Shown: in pieces, positions 49,215-58,313 of the stretch
How the letters are laid out: each line of letters starts with the position of its first letter
Position numbering within the stretch: position 1 is the stretch's first letter
DNA from: Chitinophagales bacterium
GTDB taxonomy: Bacteria > Bacteroidota > Bacteroidia > Chitinophagales > Chitinophagaceae
DNA: 64,000 nt
Assembly: GCA_017303415.1 (NCBI GenBank)
Contig: JAFLBJ010000001.1
Span: 2,728,001 to 2,792,000 of the forward strand
Direction: 5' to 3'
Notes under the pieces: model-generated
Seen by the model: only the letters and a program-made list of their open reading frames with translations
The model's database searches: none
Told to the model about the DNA's origin: nothing
Program-made: the position numbers and the translations under genes

Positions 49215-50618
49215 TTACTTCAGGTTATCTAAAACCTTATACATTTTCTTTACCAGCAAAGAAGAGGGGCCGTTATAATTGTTGACCAGAAAGGAGAATA
49301 TATATTCTTTACCATTACTGGCTTTATGGTATCCGGTAAACCCCTTTACATCGCCAATGGTCCCGCTCTTCATGGTCATTTCGTTGTACAACGGGAAGGA
49401 TTCTTTATAGGAATAAAACCAGGGTTGGTTTTTAGCATACCGCAAAATTTCCACTTGAGCATGGGTGGTGACCCGGTTGGCCGGGGAAAGACCCGAACCA
49501 TCATAAAGATTCAACTCTTCCGCCGATATCCCCTTTCCTGTCCAGAAATCCTGCAATACTTTTAACCGGGCATCCGGATCCATATTCTCATGATTTTTAA
49601 CCGGAAGGGTTTGCAGGAGCGCCTCTCCATAGAGGTTCACACTCTTTTTTAAATACCAATACACAATGGAATCCAGCGGTGGAGATTGGTGTAACCCGCC
49701 ATCCAAAGCCGATGGAATCGTTCCTTCGCCAAAATAAACCTCCCTACCGGTGCGGATCACCGAATCAATATTAAGTCCTGCAGCCTTGAGATATCGGAAA
49801 AACTCCGTACCCAATGTATGTGCAGGGTCCGGACTTGCCCCGGATATAACAAATGAATCCTTTCCCGGGGGAATGGTACCCCGTATGGTGGCTTGCGTGG
49901 CGTAAGGCGGACAAAAGATATAGGCATTATCACCCGTACCCGGTTGCCCGCCGGTAACCAGACTATTGAACCGAACCTGGTCCTGCTTGGGATAAGTGCC
50001 CTGTACCATAACTGGAGCGTCGGTCATCTGGCTTTTCAGGTAAAGATCGTATTGATTCTCGCGCCAGTTTACAAAGGACCAACCCGCACCATAATAATTA
50101 CCCATATCATCCCATACATAGCCGCCTGGAATGGACATAATATCTCCATAGTCCCTATCCAATATCCGGATACCGGTAATCCTTTTATCACCTAACTGGG
50201 ATTTTACCAACCCGGCCCATTTTTTTAATAAAAGCGAATCCACTGTGCTTGCATACCGCCAGCTTCCCAGGGTAGGATCACCATTTCCCCCTATGGTCAG
50301 TTCCACTGTTTTTCCTCTTTCCCCTTCGGTCACCCATAACTCGGTCGTATACCTGAAATCCTTTCCCAACAAGGCATAGGCTGTAGCCGCGACAATCACC
50401 TTCTGGGTGGAGGCCGGTGCCAGACCGATCCGGCTGTTCTTATCAAAAACCACATGGCCCGTTTGTGCATCGATCACATAAAGTGAGGCGATGCCATGTT
50501 TCATCTGGGAATCCTTCTCAAAAACCGAAAAGGCCTGTTTTAATTTTTGGCCGGTTGATTGGGACTGTACATAAAACTGACAACCGATCAAACTCAATAA
50601 GAACAAAACTTTTTTCAT
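49215..50618 (-). CDS. dacB: D-Ala-D-Ala carboxypeptidase/endopeptidase (PBP4 type)
   Basis: Predicted 467-aa periplasmic serine enzyme of peptidase family S13. Signal peptide from MKKVLFLLSL (ATG 50618). The catalytic SxxK is ASTQK (Ser70, Lys73), SxN is KKSVNLYGE and KTG appears as MKSGTIGD. A typical inserted domain lies between SxxK and SxN (about 95-290), with TIGGNGDPTLGS. It trims or cleaves peptidoglycan cross-links. The longer frame starts with MQSNNPAG, which lacks signal character. It is convergent with, and directly abuts, the M50 gene. Confidence 0.94.
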   Translation of the reverse strand: MKKVLFLLSLIGCQFYVQSQSTGQKLKQAFSVFEKDSQMKHGIASLYVIDAQTGHVVFDKNSRIGLAPASTQKVIVAATAYALLGKDFRYTTELWVTEGERGKTVELTIGGNGDPTLGSWRYASTVDSLLLKKWAGLVKSQLGDKRITGIRILDRDYGDIMSIPGGYVWDDMGNYYGAGWSFVNWRENQYDLYLKSQMTDAPVMVQGTYPKQDQVRFNSLVTGGQPGTGDNAYIFCPPYATQATIRGTIPPGKDSFVISGASPDPAHTLGTEFFRYLKAAGLNIDSVIRTGREVYFGEGTIPSALDGGLHQSPPLDSIVYWYLKKSVNLYGEALLQTLPVKNHENMDPDARLKVLQDFWTGKGISAEELNLYDGSGLSPANRVTTHAQVEILRYAKNQPWFYSYKESFPLYNEMTMKSGTIGDVKGFTGYHKASNGKEYIFSFLVNNYNGPSSLLVKKMYKVLDNLK

Positions 50619-50679
50619 ACCCGCGGGGTTATTACTTTGCATTCAAATTACTGTTTTTATCCTTAATCGTTTTTAATTA

Positions 50680-51927
50680 ATGGCTCACGCATCCATCATC
50701 ACCATTGGCGACGAACTGTTGATCGGTCAGACCATCGATACCAACAGTGCCTGGATGGCCCAGCAACTCAATAAGGAAGGCATCTGGGTTCGATACCGGA
50801 TCGCTGTGGGTGATGTATGGGACGATATATGGAGCGCCATTGACCAGGAACTGCAACGATCGTCGATCGTACTTATCACAGGTGGACTGGGTCCAACTGC
50901 CGATGATATCACCAAACCTCTGTTGGCCTCCTATTTTCAAGGCAAGATGGTTGTGAACGAAGAAGTGTTGCAACATGTAACGCAAATCTTTACCCGGCTT
51001 AAGAGGCCTTTATTGGAACGTAACCTGAAGCAGGCAGAGGTGCCGGATACTTGTACGGTTTTGCACAATGCCCGGGGAACAGCACCGGGCATGTGGTTTG
51101 AAAAAGGAGGAAATGTGGTCGTCTCCCTTCCAGGAGTGCCTCATGAAATGAAAGGACTGATGACCGAAGAGGTCATCCCCCGGCTGATCCGGCAATTTAA
51201 ACTTCCGGCCATCCTGCACCGCACGGCCTTTACCGCCGGACAAGGTGAGTCTTTCATTGCAGAACGACTGAATGATTTAGAAAGCGCACTCCCACCCCAT
51301 ATCAAATTGGCCTATTTGCCCAATTATGGCATGGTGAGGTTGCGCTTAACAGCCAGGGGTGAAAACAAAGATGAACTGGCCGTTGAAATTGAAGATTGGT
51401 TTGCCCAACTCAGAGAAAAAGTAAAAGACATCCTGGTGAGTGACGAAGACAAAGGGTTGGAAGAAGTGCTGGGCGAATTACTAATGGAAAAAGGCAAAAC
51501 CATGTCCACGGCCGAAAGTTGTACCGGTGGCTATATCGCCCACCTGATCACCAGCATCCCGGGTTCTTCTGCTTATTTCCAGGGCAGTGTGGTCAGTTAT
51601 GCGAATTCAGTAAAAGAAGGGTTGTTAAATGTTTCCTCAGAAACCCTCACCACTCTGGGTGCAGTCAGTGAAGAAACAGTAAAACAAATGGTTGCCGGGG
51701 TGCTGCAAAAAACAAATAGCGACTATGCTTTGGCCACCTCCGGCATTATGGGACCAACCGGAGGGACTGCTGAAAAACCGGTAGGAACCGTTTGGATCGC
51801 TGCTGGTGACCGGGAAAACGTCATTACCAGTCAGTTGAAGCTTCGCTTTGACCGGAAAAAAAATATCGAGATTACTGCACAGATGGCGATGGATTTATTA
51901 CGGCGATTTATACTAGGAAACAATTGA
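50680..51927 (+). CDS. cinA: CinA-family protein, NMN amidohydrolase
   Basis: 415-aa protein with an N-terminal MoaB/MogA-like (COG1058) domain, residues 1-170: SIITIGDELLIGQTIDTNSAW, VLITGGLGPTADDITK, LPGVPHEMKGLM. The C-terminal CinA domain (about 255-412) has KTMSTAESCTGGYIAHLITSIPGSSAYFQGSVVSYAN and ATSGIMGPTGGTAEKPVGTVWIA. The N-terminal part has ADP-ribose pyrophosphatase activity in homologues, the C-terminal part deamidates nicotinamide mononucleotide. Full length. Divergent from the PBP4 gene. Confidence 0.95.
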   Translation: MAHASIITIGDELLIGQTIDTNSAWMAQQLNKEGIWVRYRIAVGDVWDDIWSAIDQELQRSSIVLITGGLGPTADDITKPLLASYFQGKMVVNEEVLQHVTQIFTRLKRPLLERNLKQAEVPDTCTVLHNARGTAPGMWFEKGGNVVVSLPGVPHEMKGLMTEEVIPRLIRQFKLPAILHRTAFTAGQGESFIAERLNDLESALPPHIKLAYLPNYGMVRLRLTARGENKDELAVEIEDWFAQLREKVKDILVSDEDKGLEEVLGELLMEKGKTMSTAESCTGGYIAHLITSIPGSSAYFQGSVVSYANSVKEGLLNVSSETLTTLGAVSEETVKQMVAGVLQKTNSDYALATSGIMGPTGGTAEKPVGTVWIAAGDRENVITSQLKLRFDRKKNIEITAQMAMDLLRRFILGNN

Positions 51928-51995
51928 GTAAGTAAGTAATAGAAAAATCAAGTCTACCATCAGGCTAACACTTGTAAGGATTTGCAGGAAATTCC

Positions 51996-52003
51996 TAACT
52001 TTG
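51996..52003 (+). promoter_or_regulatory. -7 box TAACTTTG upstream of the E2 gene
   Basis: Exact TAnnTTTG, but 80 bases upstream of the ATG and on the other side of an AGCTnnn array from a second box at 52047. Two tandem promoters, or one displaced by the array, are possible. Confidence 0.4.
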
Positions 52004-52014
52004 CCCTGCCTTTT

Positions 52015-52045
52015 GCTAAAAGCTAAAAGCTTGCAGCTAATCGCC
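52015..52045. repeat. GCTAAAA heptamer array between two promoter boxes
   Basis: Units GCTAAAA, GCTAAAA, GCTTGCA, GCTAATC, then GCC. It lies 11 bases after one TAnnTTTG box and 1 base before another. Confidence 0.85.
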
Positions 52046-52046
52046 T

Positions 52047-52054
52047 TACCTTTG
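52047..52054 (+). promoter_or_regulatory. -7 promoter box TACCTTTG, E2 gene
   Basis: Exact TAnnTTTG match, 29 bases before ATG 52084, separated by one base from the heptamer array. Confidence 0.55.
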
Positions 52055-52083
52055 GATCATAACTATAAATTAAACTGAATAGC

Positions 52084-53424
52084 ATGTCCCTCGTCGATCT
52101 CGTCATGCCCAAGCTTGGAGAAAGTATCATGGAAGCGACCATTCTAAAGTGGCATAAGCAACCGGGTGATAAGATTGCCATGGATGAAACCGTCCTGGAG
52201 ATCGCCACCGATAAAGTGGATAGCGAGGTACCAAGCACGGCCGAAGGTGTCATCGAGGAGATCCTTTTCAATGTAAATGATGTAGTGCCCATCGGCACCG
52301 TGATCGCAAGGATTAAAACAAGTGCCGCTGAAGGTGCTGCCACCCCAGCTCCCATTGTCAATAGCCAAACACCCAGCCCTGTACCGGCTGCAACACCTGC
52401 ACCAACTGTTACCCAGACCGTTCAGGTGGAATCAGCACCTGCGCTGACCAGCAGCAATGGACAGCGGTTTTACTCCCCCTTGGTCCTGAACATAGCCGCC
52501 AGCGAAGGTGTGAGCATGGCCGAGTTGGAACGGATGCCAGGAACGGGAAATGAAGGAAGAGTAACAAAGAAGGATATCCTGCAATATGTAAGTGACAAAC
52601 GGGCAGGGAAAGTTATATCTGCTCCGGCTAAACAGGCTGCCTCAACCGAACTGACCGTCCCCATTTCCCGTATTGATTCCAGCTCCAGTGCCGTAGTGAA
52701 TACAACTTATAGCGGCAATGTAGAGATCATTGAAATGGACCGGATGCGTAAGCTGATCGCCGATCACATGGTGAAAAGCAAACAAACCAGCCCCCATGTT
52801 ACCAGCTTTACCGAAGCAGATGTTACGAATATCGTGATGTGGCGTAACCGGGTTAAAAAAGAATTTGAAAAAAGAGAAAACACCAAGATCACTTTTACCC
52901 CGTTATTCATCGAAGCGATCGTAAAATGTATCAAAAAATTTCCGCTGATCAACTCGTCAGTGGATGGTGACCGAATCATCATTAAGAAGGATATCAATAT
53001 CGGCATGGCCACTGCCCTGCAAAACGGCAACCTTATTGTTCCGGTGATCAAAGGTGCCGATCAACTCAATCTCGTTGGTCTGACCAAAAAAGTGAACCAG
53101 TTGGCAGACAATGCCCGCAATGGTAAACTCAGTCCGGATGATACCATGGGTGGAACTTTTACACTTACCAATGTGGGAACCTTTGGCAGCCTGATGGGTA
53201 CACCGATCATCAATCAACCACAGGTGGCTGTCCTGGCAGTAGGTGCAATTAAGAAAAGACCCGTAGTAGTAGAAACACCTCAGGGTGACAGCATCGCTAT
53301 CCGCCACATGATGTATCTCAGCATGAGTTACGACCACCGCATTGTAGACGGAAGCCTGGGTGCTACATTCCTGACAGCCGTAGCCAAGGAATTGGAGAGC
53401 TTTAATGAGGAAAGGGAGTTTTAG
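52084..53424 (+). CDS. 2-oxoacid dehydrogenase E2 (lipoyl acyltransferase)
   Basis: 446-aa core subunit. The lipoyl domain (1-80) has the lipoyl-lysine in EIATDKVDSEV (Lys44). An Ala/Pro/Thr linker follows (about 82-125), then a peripheral-subunit-binding domain (SPLVLNIAASEGVSMAELERMPGTGNEGRVTKKDIL), a second flexible linker, and the acyltransferase domain ending with the catalytic SYDHRIVDGSLGATFL. The sequence is closer to branched-chain or 2-oxoglutarate E2s than to pyruvate E2s, but the substrate is not settled. The E1 genes are not in the window; lpdA (E3) is 14 kb away. Confidence 0.9.
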   Translation: MSLVDLVMPKLGESIMEATILKWHKQPGDKIAMDETVLEIATDKVDSEVPSTAEGVIEEILFNVNDVVPIGTVIARIKTSAAEGAATPAPIVNSQTPSPVPAATPAPTVTQTVQVESAPALTSSNGQRFYSPLVLNIAASEGVSMAELERMPGTGNEGRVTKKDILQYVSDKRAGKVISAPAKQAASTELTVPISRIDSSSSAVVNTTYSGNVEIIEMDRMRKLIADHMVKSKQTSPHVTSFTEADVTNIVMWRNRVKKEFEKRENTKITFTPLFIEAIVKCIKKFPLINSSVDGDRIIIKKDINIGMATALQNGNLIVPVIKGADQLNLVGLTKKVNQLADNARNGKLSPDDTMGGTFTLTNVGTFGSLMGTPIINQPQVAVLAVGAIKKRPVVVETPQGDSIAIRHMMYLSMSYDHRIVDGSLGATFLTAVAKELESFNEEREF

Positions 53425-53428
53425 CGGT

Positions 53429-53534
53429 AGATGTTGGATGTCGGATGTTGGATGTTGGATGTTTGATGTTATTTGATAAGAGTATAAACACTCCGGATCC
53501 AACATCCAACATCTAACATCCAACATCCAACAAC
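53429..53534. repeat. Inverted heptamer array, GGATGTT family
   Basis: Left arm 53429-53470: AGATGTT, GGATGTC, three GGATGTT, TGATGTT. Right arm 53497-53534: ATCCAAC, ATCCAAC, ATCTAAC, ATCCAAC, ATCCAAC, AAC. A 26-base AT-rich loop separates them. It starts 5 bases after the E2 stop and ends 2 bases before the convergent phosphatase stop. The unit also occurs in the outer arms of 11794-12082. Confidence 0.92.
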
Positions 53535-53536
53535 AC

Positions 53537-54028
53537 CTACTCGCTCTTCGCCCCGAATTTACGCCCAACAAAAATTTTCTTTTTCCCTTTCACTTTTACC
53601 TCATACAAATTATCATACTCTTTATCTCCAAGGTCTCCAGCGACCTTCGTTGCTCCACAAAGCATATTCACAATATCATCCACGGTATTGGAATGTCCCA
53701 CTACCAGCAGGTTCTTCTTATGTGATAGAAGTTTGGAGATAAAAATGGAATCTGGTCTCGGTCCATACAGTTCGATAGCTACACCAAAATGATCGGCTGT
53801 GGGTGTGGCTGTTGAAACTGTTCTGACAGTTTGTGTGGAATAGACGATGGATATTTTTTTATCCTTTAAGACATTCATCAGGTCTTCTGCCCTTTGCTGT
53901 CCCGGGACAGAAAGCGGCACATCCGAATTCATGTTGGGACCAGCCGGAGCCTTCTCTGCATGCCGTACAACGTATATACTGTGCGAGCAGGAACTCAGGA
54001 ACAGGAGAATAAATGGAAGCAAACGCAT
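53537..54028 (-). CDS. SixA-like histidine phosphatase, lipoprotein
   Basis: 163-aa protein. The N-terminus (MRLLPFILLFLSSCSHSIYV) is a lipoprotein signal with Cys14, so it is probably outer- or inner-membrane anchored in the periplasm. The histidine-phosphatase motif is VVRHAEKAP (RHAE; catalytic His near 22). A later catalytic His is in LLVVGHSNTVDD. It dephosphorylates an unknown substrate; a periplasmic lipoprotein form is unlike cytoplasmic E. coli SixA. It is 3 bases downstream of the next gene on the same strand, so the two are co-transcribed. Confidence 0.85.
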   Translation of the reverse strand: MRLLPFILLFLSSCSHSIYVVRHAEKAPAGPNMNSDVPLSVPGQQRAEDLMNVLKDKKISIVYSTQTVRTVSTATPTADHFGVAIELYGPRPDSIFISKLLSHKKNLLVVGHSNTVDDIVNMLCGATKVAGDLGDKEYDNLYEVKVKGKKKIFVGRKFGAKSE

Positions 54029-54031
54029 TTC

Positions 54032-54547
54032 CTAATCCACTTTTACTGACTGAAAAAACTTGTCCTTTATGGTATTCGAGGGGTTCAGGGCTGAGTAGGT
54101 AAAGCTATACACTTTGGAACCAACAAAAACAGAGTATACATACATCTTTTCCATTTCACCTGTTCCTTCACTTTTGTAGTTGAGGTCAAACAGATAGGTA
54201 GTAAATTTTTGAAGTTTACCGCGGGTGGAGGAGACCATTTCAGATCCTTCCATCTGGCCCATAAAACCGGTCTTGAATTGCTCTTCAAAAGCATCCGTAT
54301 CAGCCATGGATTGGATCATAGCGGAATCCAGTCCGAAATTCACAAAATCAATAATGGTCACGGTATAGCTGGAAGAATCATCGGCAACCAATGTATAAAC
54401 CTCCACTTGCTCCATGTCGATCTTCATTAATGAATCAGGAACCTGAAAGCTTACGCGCTCATCAAAAGTGAGCTTGACCCAAGGTGACTGGGAATAAGAC
54501 AGAATGGACATGGCGAGGAAGGCCAGTGAAAAGAGGATTTTTCTCAT
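54032..54547 (-). CDS. Secreted protein of unknown function
   Basis: 171-aa protein with signal peptide (MRKILFSLAFLAMSILSYSQ). The mature part is compact: SPWVKLTFDERVSFQVPDSL, then alternating strands (YTLVADDSSSYTVTIIDFVNF; KFTTYLFDLNYKSEG; YVYSVFVGSKVYSFTYSALN), ending in KDKFFQSVKVD. The pattern resembles small lipocalin- or PsbP-like domains that monitor a lipophilic ligand, but I do not recognise a family. It is first in a two-gene operon with the phosphatase. Confidence 0.7.
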   Translation of the reverse strand: MRKILFSLAFLAMSILSYSQSPWVKLTFDERVSFQVPDSLMKIDMEQVEVYTLVADDSSSYTVTIIDFVNFGLDSAMIQSMADTDAFEEQFKTGFMGQMEGSEMVSSTRGKLQKFTTYLFDLNYKSEGTGEMEKMYVYSVFVGSKVYSFTYSALNPSNTIKDKFFQSVKVD

Positions 54548-54615
54548 GTTCGTTTTTAAATTTAATAGTGCAAAGAAAATAGGTGAAACCCGGAATTTAT
54601 AGCCCGTTCGTATAA

Positions 54616-57372
54616 TTATTTTTCGTTAACCTGCTCAAGCCCCCAATCCTTGCCTTTTTCCAGATAGGGTACACCCTCGGTGATCCACCGGGTAGGTCTA
54701 TCGCCTTTAAGTATCCAGTCGAAGAATTGTTGCATACGAATCTGGTAATCCAGCCTGTCCTTCCTCACGGTCAACCCATGCCCTTCCCCATTGTAATTCA
54801 ACATCCACACCTGTTTACCAAGGCGTCTCAGGGCCGTAAACATCTCAATTCCCTGGTACCAGGGTACTGCTCCATCGGCATCATTGTGCATGATCACCAC
54901 CGGTGTTTTTACCCTGTCCATATAGAAAAGCGGCGAATTCTCGAGATAGAGTTGTTTTTTCTCCCAAAGGGTTGCACCGATCCGGCTTTGGGTTTTTTCA
55001 TACTGGAATTGCCGGTTAAGACCTGATTCCCAGCGTATACCACCATAGGCACTCGTCATATTCACCACTGGAGCGCCCGACCAGGCAGCCTTAAATAAAT
55101 TGGTCCGCGTAATAAGGTAGGCTACCTGATACCCACCCCAGCTATGTCCCTGAATCGCCATGCGGGTACTGTCCACATACCCTTTTCTTACCACCGCCCT
55201 TGCGCCACTCACCACATAATCATAAGCCCCTTGTCCGGGATACCCGATCTTGTATTTGATATCCGGAACGAAAATGACATAGCCACGACTGGTGTAAAAA
55301 GGTATATTGATGGCACTTCGGATGGGAGCCGGTGCATAGTAAGTATGAAGGGTATTGCTCATCTCCTCATAGAAGTAACAGATCATCGGGTACTTCTTTT
55401 TGGGATCAAAATTCTCAGGTTTATAGACGATCCCGGTCGCCTGTTTTCCGTTATAGGCTTTCCACGAAATCAGTTCTGCAGTACCCCACCAATAGTCCGA
55501 CTGCTGAGGATTGATAGCAGAGAGCCTTGTTTCTGTCCCTCCGGATGCCTGGGTAAAAAGATCAGGCGATTCGCGAAAATTTTCCCGTGTAAATAAAAAG
55601 GTCTCGGCATCCTTTGCTTTGATTGGATTGCCATAATCATTTCCGGTATTCACAACAGGCAAAGCCTCGGGTTTGTTGAGGGATGATTGCCAGATTCGGA
55701 ATGACTTGTTCTCTTCACTAAACAGGGAGAAAACCTGCCTTTCTTCAGGCTTGATGTATTTCTCTTCGCGGTCGGTTATAACCCGACGGATAACAATATT
55801 CTTCTTGCGTGGATCCTGGGTGGCAAAAACGCGCACAGGCGCGGCTTTGCCAGTAAGATCCAATTTCCAAATCTCAAAGCGATCATACACAAACAAGGCT
55901 GAATCGCCGGTTTGCCAGCCCATTCCGCCATAGGGAGAAGGTTCACTGGGACTATCATGACCCTCATCATATAATTTCACCTTAATACCGGCAGTAAGGT
56001 TATGGGCTGTATTGCCATCATGTACAAAATATGCCTTGCTCTTATAATCGTACCACGCTACGTATTTCCCGGAGGGGGAAACATAGCTTGGCGCGATCAC
56101 TCCTTCCAGGTTCTCTTTGATAAGCCTGGCCCTTCCGGTATTGACATCGATCAGGTAGATGTCTTTTTTGGTATTGCCGGTCCATTGACTTTCCACCCTC
56201 TTTCCAAAATCGGTGATACCCACAAATTGGTCCCCATCCCCTTCATTGGTCATCATAACCGTGGGTAATTCACGGGAGGCAAGCTGTTTTACCCAGCCGG
56301 TTTCAATATCATAGACCGCGAGAAAACTTTCCCGCAGGTCACGGTTGGCACGCACCTGTTGTACCGTTTGCAGATAATCTTCCTTATAATGCCAGATATC
56401 CAGACTTACCTTATCGATATCCGGAATGGTCGTATCCTTTGGAGGCAGGATCGCGGAGGAACCAAAAAATAAACGATTATTGTTTTTGCTAAAACTTAAA
56501 TTTCCAAATTCACTGACGGTCATACCCAGTTGCATCCCGGTGGATTTTCGGTTTACCACCAACTGGGCACTATCCATTCCCTCCCGATAGAACCAGAGTC
56601 CATAAAATTGTTGCAGGGCCTTCTCAGAGCTATCCCGTTGTGCAACATAGGCCACTTGTTTGCCATTCTCGGCTACCACAAAGTTCTTGAACGCGACTCC
56701 GCCCCTACTCAGGGTGTCGGTTTGATTGGAAAATATGTCATGATAAAGTACCATGGACATGCCAAGTGAATCCTTTGCTTTTTTGGTTTGATAAACCAAA
56801 AGCCGGTCGCCATTTTTATCAAACAGGTATTCAGCTACCTGGCTAAACTTGCGTGTTTCATTTTTAACCACCTGATAGAGCAACAGGTCTGCCCCATCCT
56901 TTTCACTGCCTTTTTCCTTTTCCAGCGTGTATGCTATCCAGCCATTAAACACTTCAGGGACTTTGAAACCTGCCACCAATGGTTTCTTCCACACGCTATC
57001 ATTCCCAAGTACCACAATACCCAATGAATCCTTTGGAAATTCTTCGGGTTTCTTCTTTTTGATCTTTGCTTCACGGGTATCCTTAAATAACGGTTTGATC
57101 TTAAAAATCACATACCTGTTATCACTGGTCACCGTAGCATTATACCCACGAGGTATGGTGAGTTTACTTCGGGCATCGGATGACTGAATCACTAATTCAT
57201 TGTCGCCTTCCTGCACATCGATGGTATAGACGACCCATTTACCATTGGGACTTATCTGTCGCTCCCCAATACTTTGCCAACCATCATAAACAGAATGGTC
57301 AAGCGGCTTTTTTTGGGCAAAAAGGGTCATAAGGGGTAACACGAAAAAGAAGGAAAAAAGGGCTTTCTTCAT
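54616..57372 (-). CDS. S9 family serine peptidase (prolyl oligopeptidase-like)
   Basis: 918-aa exported peptidase. Signal peptide MKKALFSFFFVLPLMTLFAQ. A long propeller region (about 25-640) with WD-like strands such as GKWVVYTIDVQEGD and SYVSPSGKYVAWYDYK filters substrates. The C-terminal alpha/beta-hydrolase domain has the nucleophile in IQGHSWGGYQVAYLI (Ser near 755), Asp in VVIMHNDADGAVPW and His in YNGEGHGLT. It is most like the dipeptidyl-peptidase/acylaminoacyl branch. At 918 aa it is longer than DPP IV-type enzymes (about 700-750). A TATCTTTA box precedes it. Confidence 0.92.
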   Translation of the reverse strand: MKKALFSFFFVLPLMTLFAQKKPLDHSVYDGWQSIGERQISPNGKWVVYTIDVQEGDNELVIQSSDARSKLTIPRGYNATVTSDNRYVIFKIKPLFKDTREAKIKKKKPEEFPKDSLGIVVLGNDSVWKKPLVAGFKVPEVFNGWIAYTLEKEKGSEKDGADLLLYQVVKNETRKFSQVAEYLFDKNGDRLLVYQTKKAKDSLGMSMVLYHDIFSNQTDTLSRGGVAFKNFVVAENGKQVAYVAQRDSSEKALQQFYGLWFYREGMDSAQLVVNRKSTGMQLGMTVSEFGNLSFSKNNNRLFFGSSAILPPKDTTIPDIDKVSLDIWHYKEDYLQTVQQVRANRDLRESFLAVYDIETGWVKQLASRELPTVMMTNEGDGDQFVGITDFGKRVESQWTGNTKKDIYLIDVNTGRARLIKENLEGVIAPSYVSPSGKYVAWYDYKSKAYFVHDGNTAHNLTAGIKVKLYDEGHDSPSEPSPYGGMGWQTGDSALFVYDRFEIWKLDLTGKAAPVRVFATQDPRKKNIVIRRVITDREEKYIKPEERQVFSLFSEENKSFRIWQSSLNKPEALPVVNTGNDYGNPIKAKDAETFLFTRENFRESPDLFTQASGGTETRLSAINPQQSDYWWGTAELISWKAYNGKQATGIVYKPENFDPKKKYPMICYFYEEMSNTLHTYYAPAPIRSAINIPFYTSRGYVIFVPDIKYKIGYPGQGAYDYVVSGARAVVRKGYVDSTRMAIQGHSWGGYQVAYLITRTNLFKAAWSGAPVVNMTSAYGGIRWESGLNRQFQYEKTQSRIGATLWEKKQLYLENSPLFYMDRVKTPVVIMHNDADGAVPWYQGIEMFTALRRLGKQVWMLNYNGEGHGLTVRKDRLDYQIRMQQFFDWILKGDRPTRWITEGVPYLEKGKDWGLEQVNEK

Positions 57373-57391
57373 ATCAATTAGTTAGGTCGTT

Positions 57392-57399
57392 TAAAGATA
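57392..57399 (-). promoter_or_regulatory. -7 box TATCTTTA, S9 peptidase
   Basis: Near TAnnTTTG match on the minus strand, 19 bases before the ATG. Confidence 0.5.
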
Positions 57400-57419
57400 G
57401 GATGTTTCGGTATTCCGCC

Positions 57420-58298
57420 CTATGTTCCCTGAGGCTTATTCCGTAAAATTCGGGCCATCTGGAGGACGACGGAAAGTATGATCAGGAAAAGGCCGATGAA
57501 GAATCCCTGGTTCAGGTCCTTGTTTTCCCGAAAGAGAATAAAAGCCAGCAGGATCCCATAAACGGGTTCGAGGTTAAAGGAAAGATTGACTGTAAAGGCG
57601 GAGAGTTTTCGAAGGGCCGCCGTAGTTAATTGGAAGGCGATAACCGAACAAAACCAGGAAAGGATCAATAACCAGATCCAGTCATTGGTGGTGGGCAGGA
57701 ATTGAGTAGCCGGGAAAAAATGCAGGTACACGGGAAGCAGAGCGGAAAGGGAAAGGAACCCACCACTCAATTGCCAGGTAAGCAGGGTTTCGGTATTGAT
57801 GCGTGCCGCGAACTGGCGGATAAAAATCATTACAAAAGCCAGCAACAAAGCCGAGATCACACCCAGAATGATCCCGGTAGCATAACGTGTATCAAAATGA
57901 AAAATGATGAAAATACCCAGCATCACCAGTAATCCCAGGAAGAGATCAAATGGATCGATCCTTTTGCGGTAAAGGATCGGTTCAAGAATAGCCGTAAAAA
58001 AACCAACAGACGAAAAACATACCAATGCAACAGATACATTGGCGTATTTGATGGATCCAAAAAAACTCACCCAGTGCAAGGCTGCCAATAAACCAATTCC
58101 AAACAGCCCGGCTATATCCCGTAATGGTATCTTTTTGATCCTTCCCCGCAAAGAAAACAATATCCACATAGTTGCCGCACTGATCAGCAAACGATACCAA
58201 ACCAGCATCGCCTCATTCAATGTGATGTATTTTCCTATGATCCCCGTAAACCCGGCGAGAAAGACTGAAATGTGGAGGTAGAGAAAGGCGTTGCGCAT
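57420..58298 (-). CDS. DMT superfamily permease (EamA type)
   Basis: 292-aa inner-membrane protein with ten helices in two EamA repeats. The first begins YLHISVFLAGFTGIIGKYIT; the second includes LTTAALRKLSAFTVNLSFNLEPVYGILLAFILF, where the LEPVYG loop is a family signature. Probably an amino-acid or metabolite exporter; no substrate evidence. It shares little with the permease at 139-1071 beyond the fold. A GTGAGNC heptamer element directly precedes its ATG, replacing normal promoter sequence. Confidence 0.85.
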   Translation of the reverse strand: MRNAFLYLHISVFLAGFTGIIGKYITLNEAMLVWYRLLISAATMWILFSLRGRIKKIPLRDIAGLFGIGLLAALHWVSFFGSIKYANVSVALVCFSSVGFFTAILEPILYRKRIDPFDLFLGLLVMLGIFIIFHFDTRYATGIILGVISALLLAFVMIFIRQFAARINTETLLTWQLSGGFLSLSALLPVYLHFFPATQFLPTTNDWIWLLILSWFCSVIAFQLTTAALRKLSAFTVNLSFNLEPVYGILLAFILFRENKDLNQGFFIGLFLIILSVVLQMARILRNKPQGT

Positions 58299-58313
58299 GG
58301 GGGGGGGTGAATC

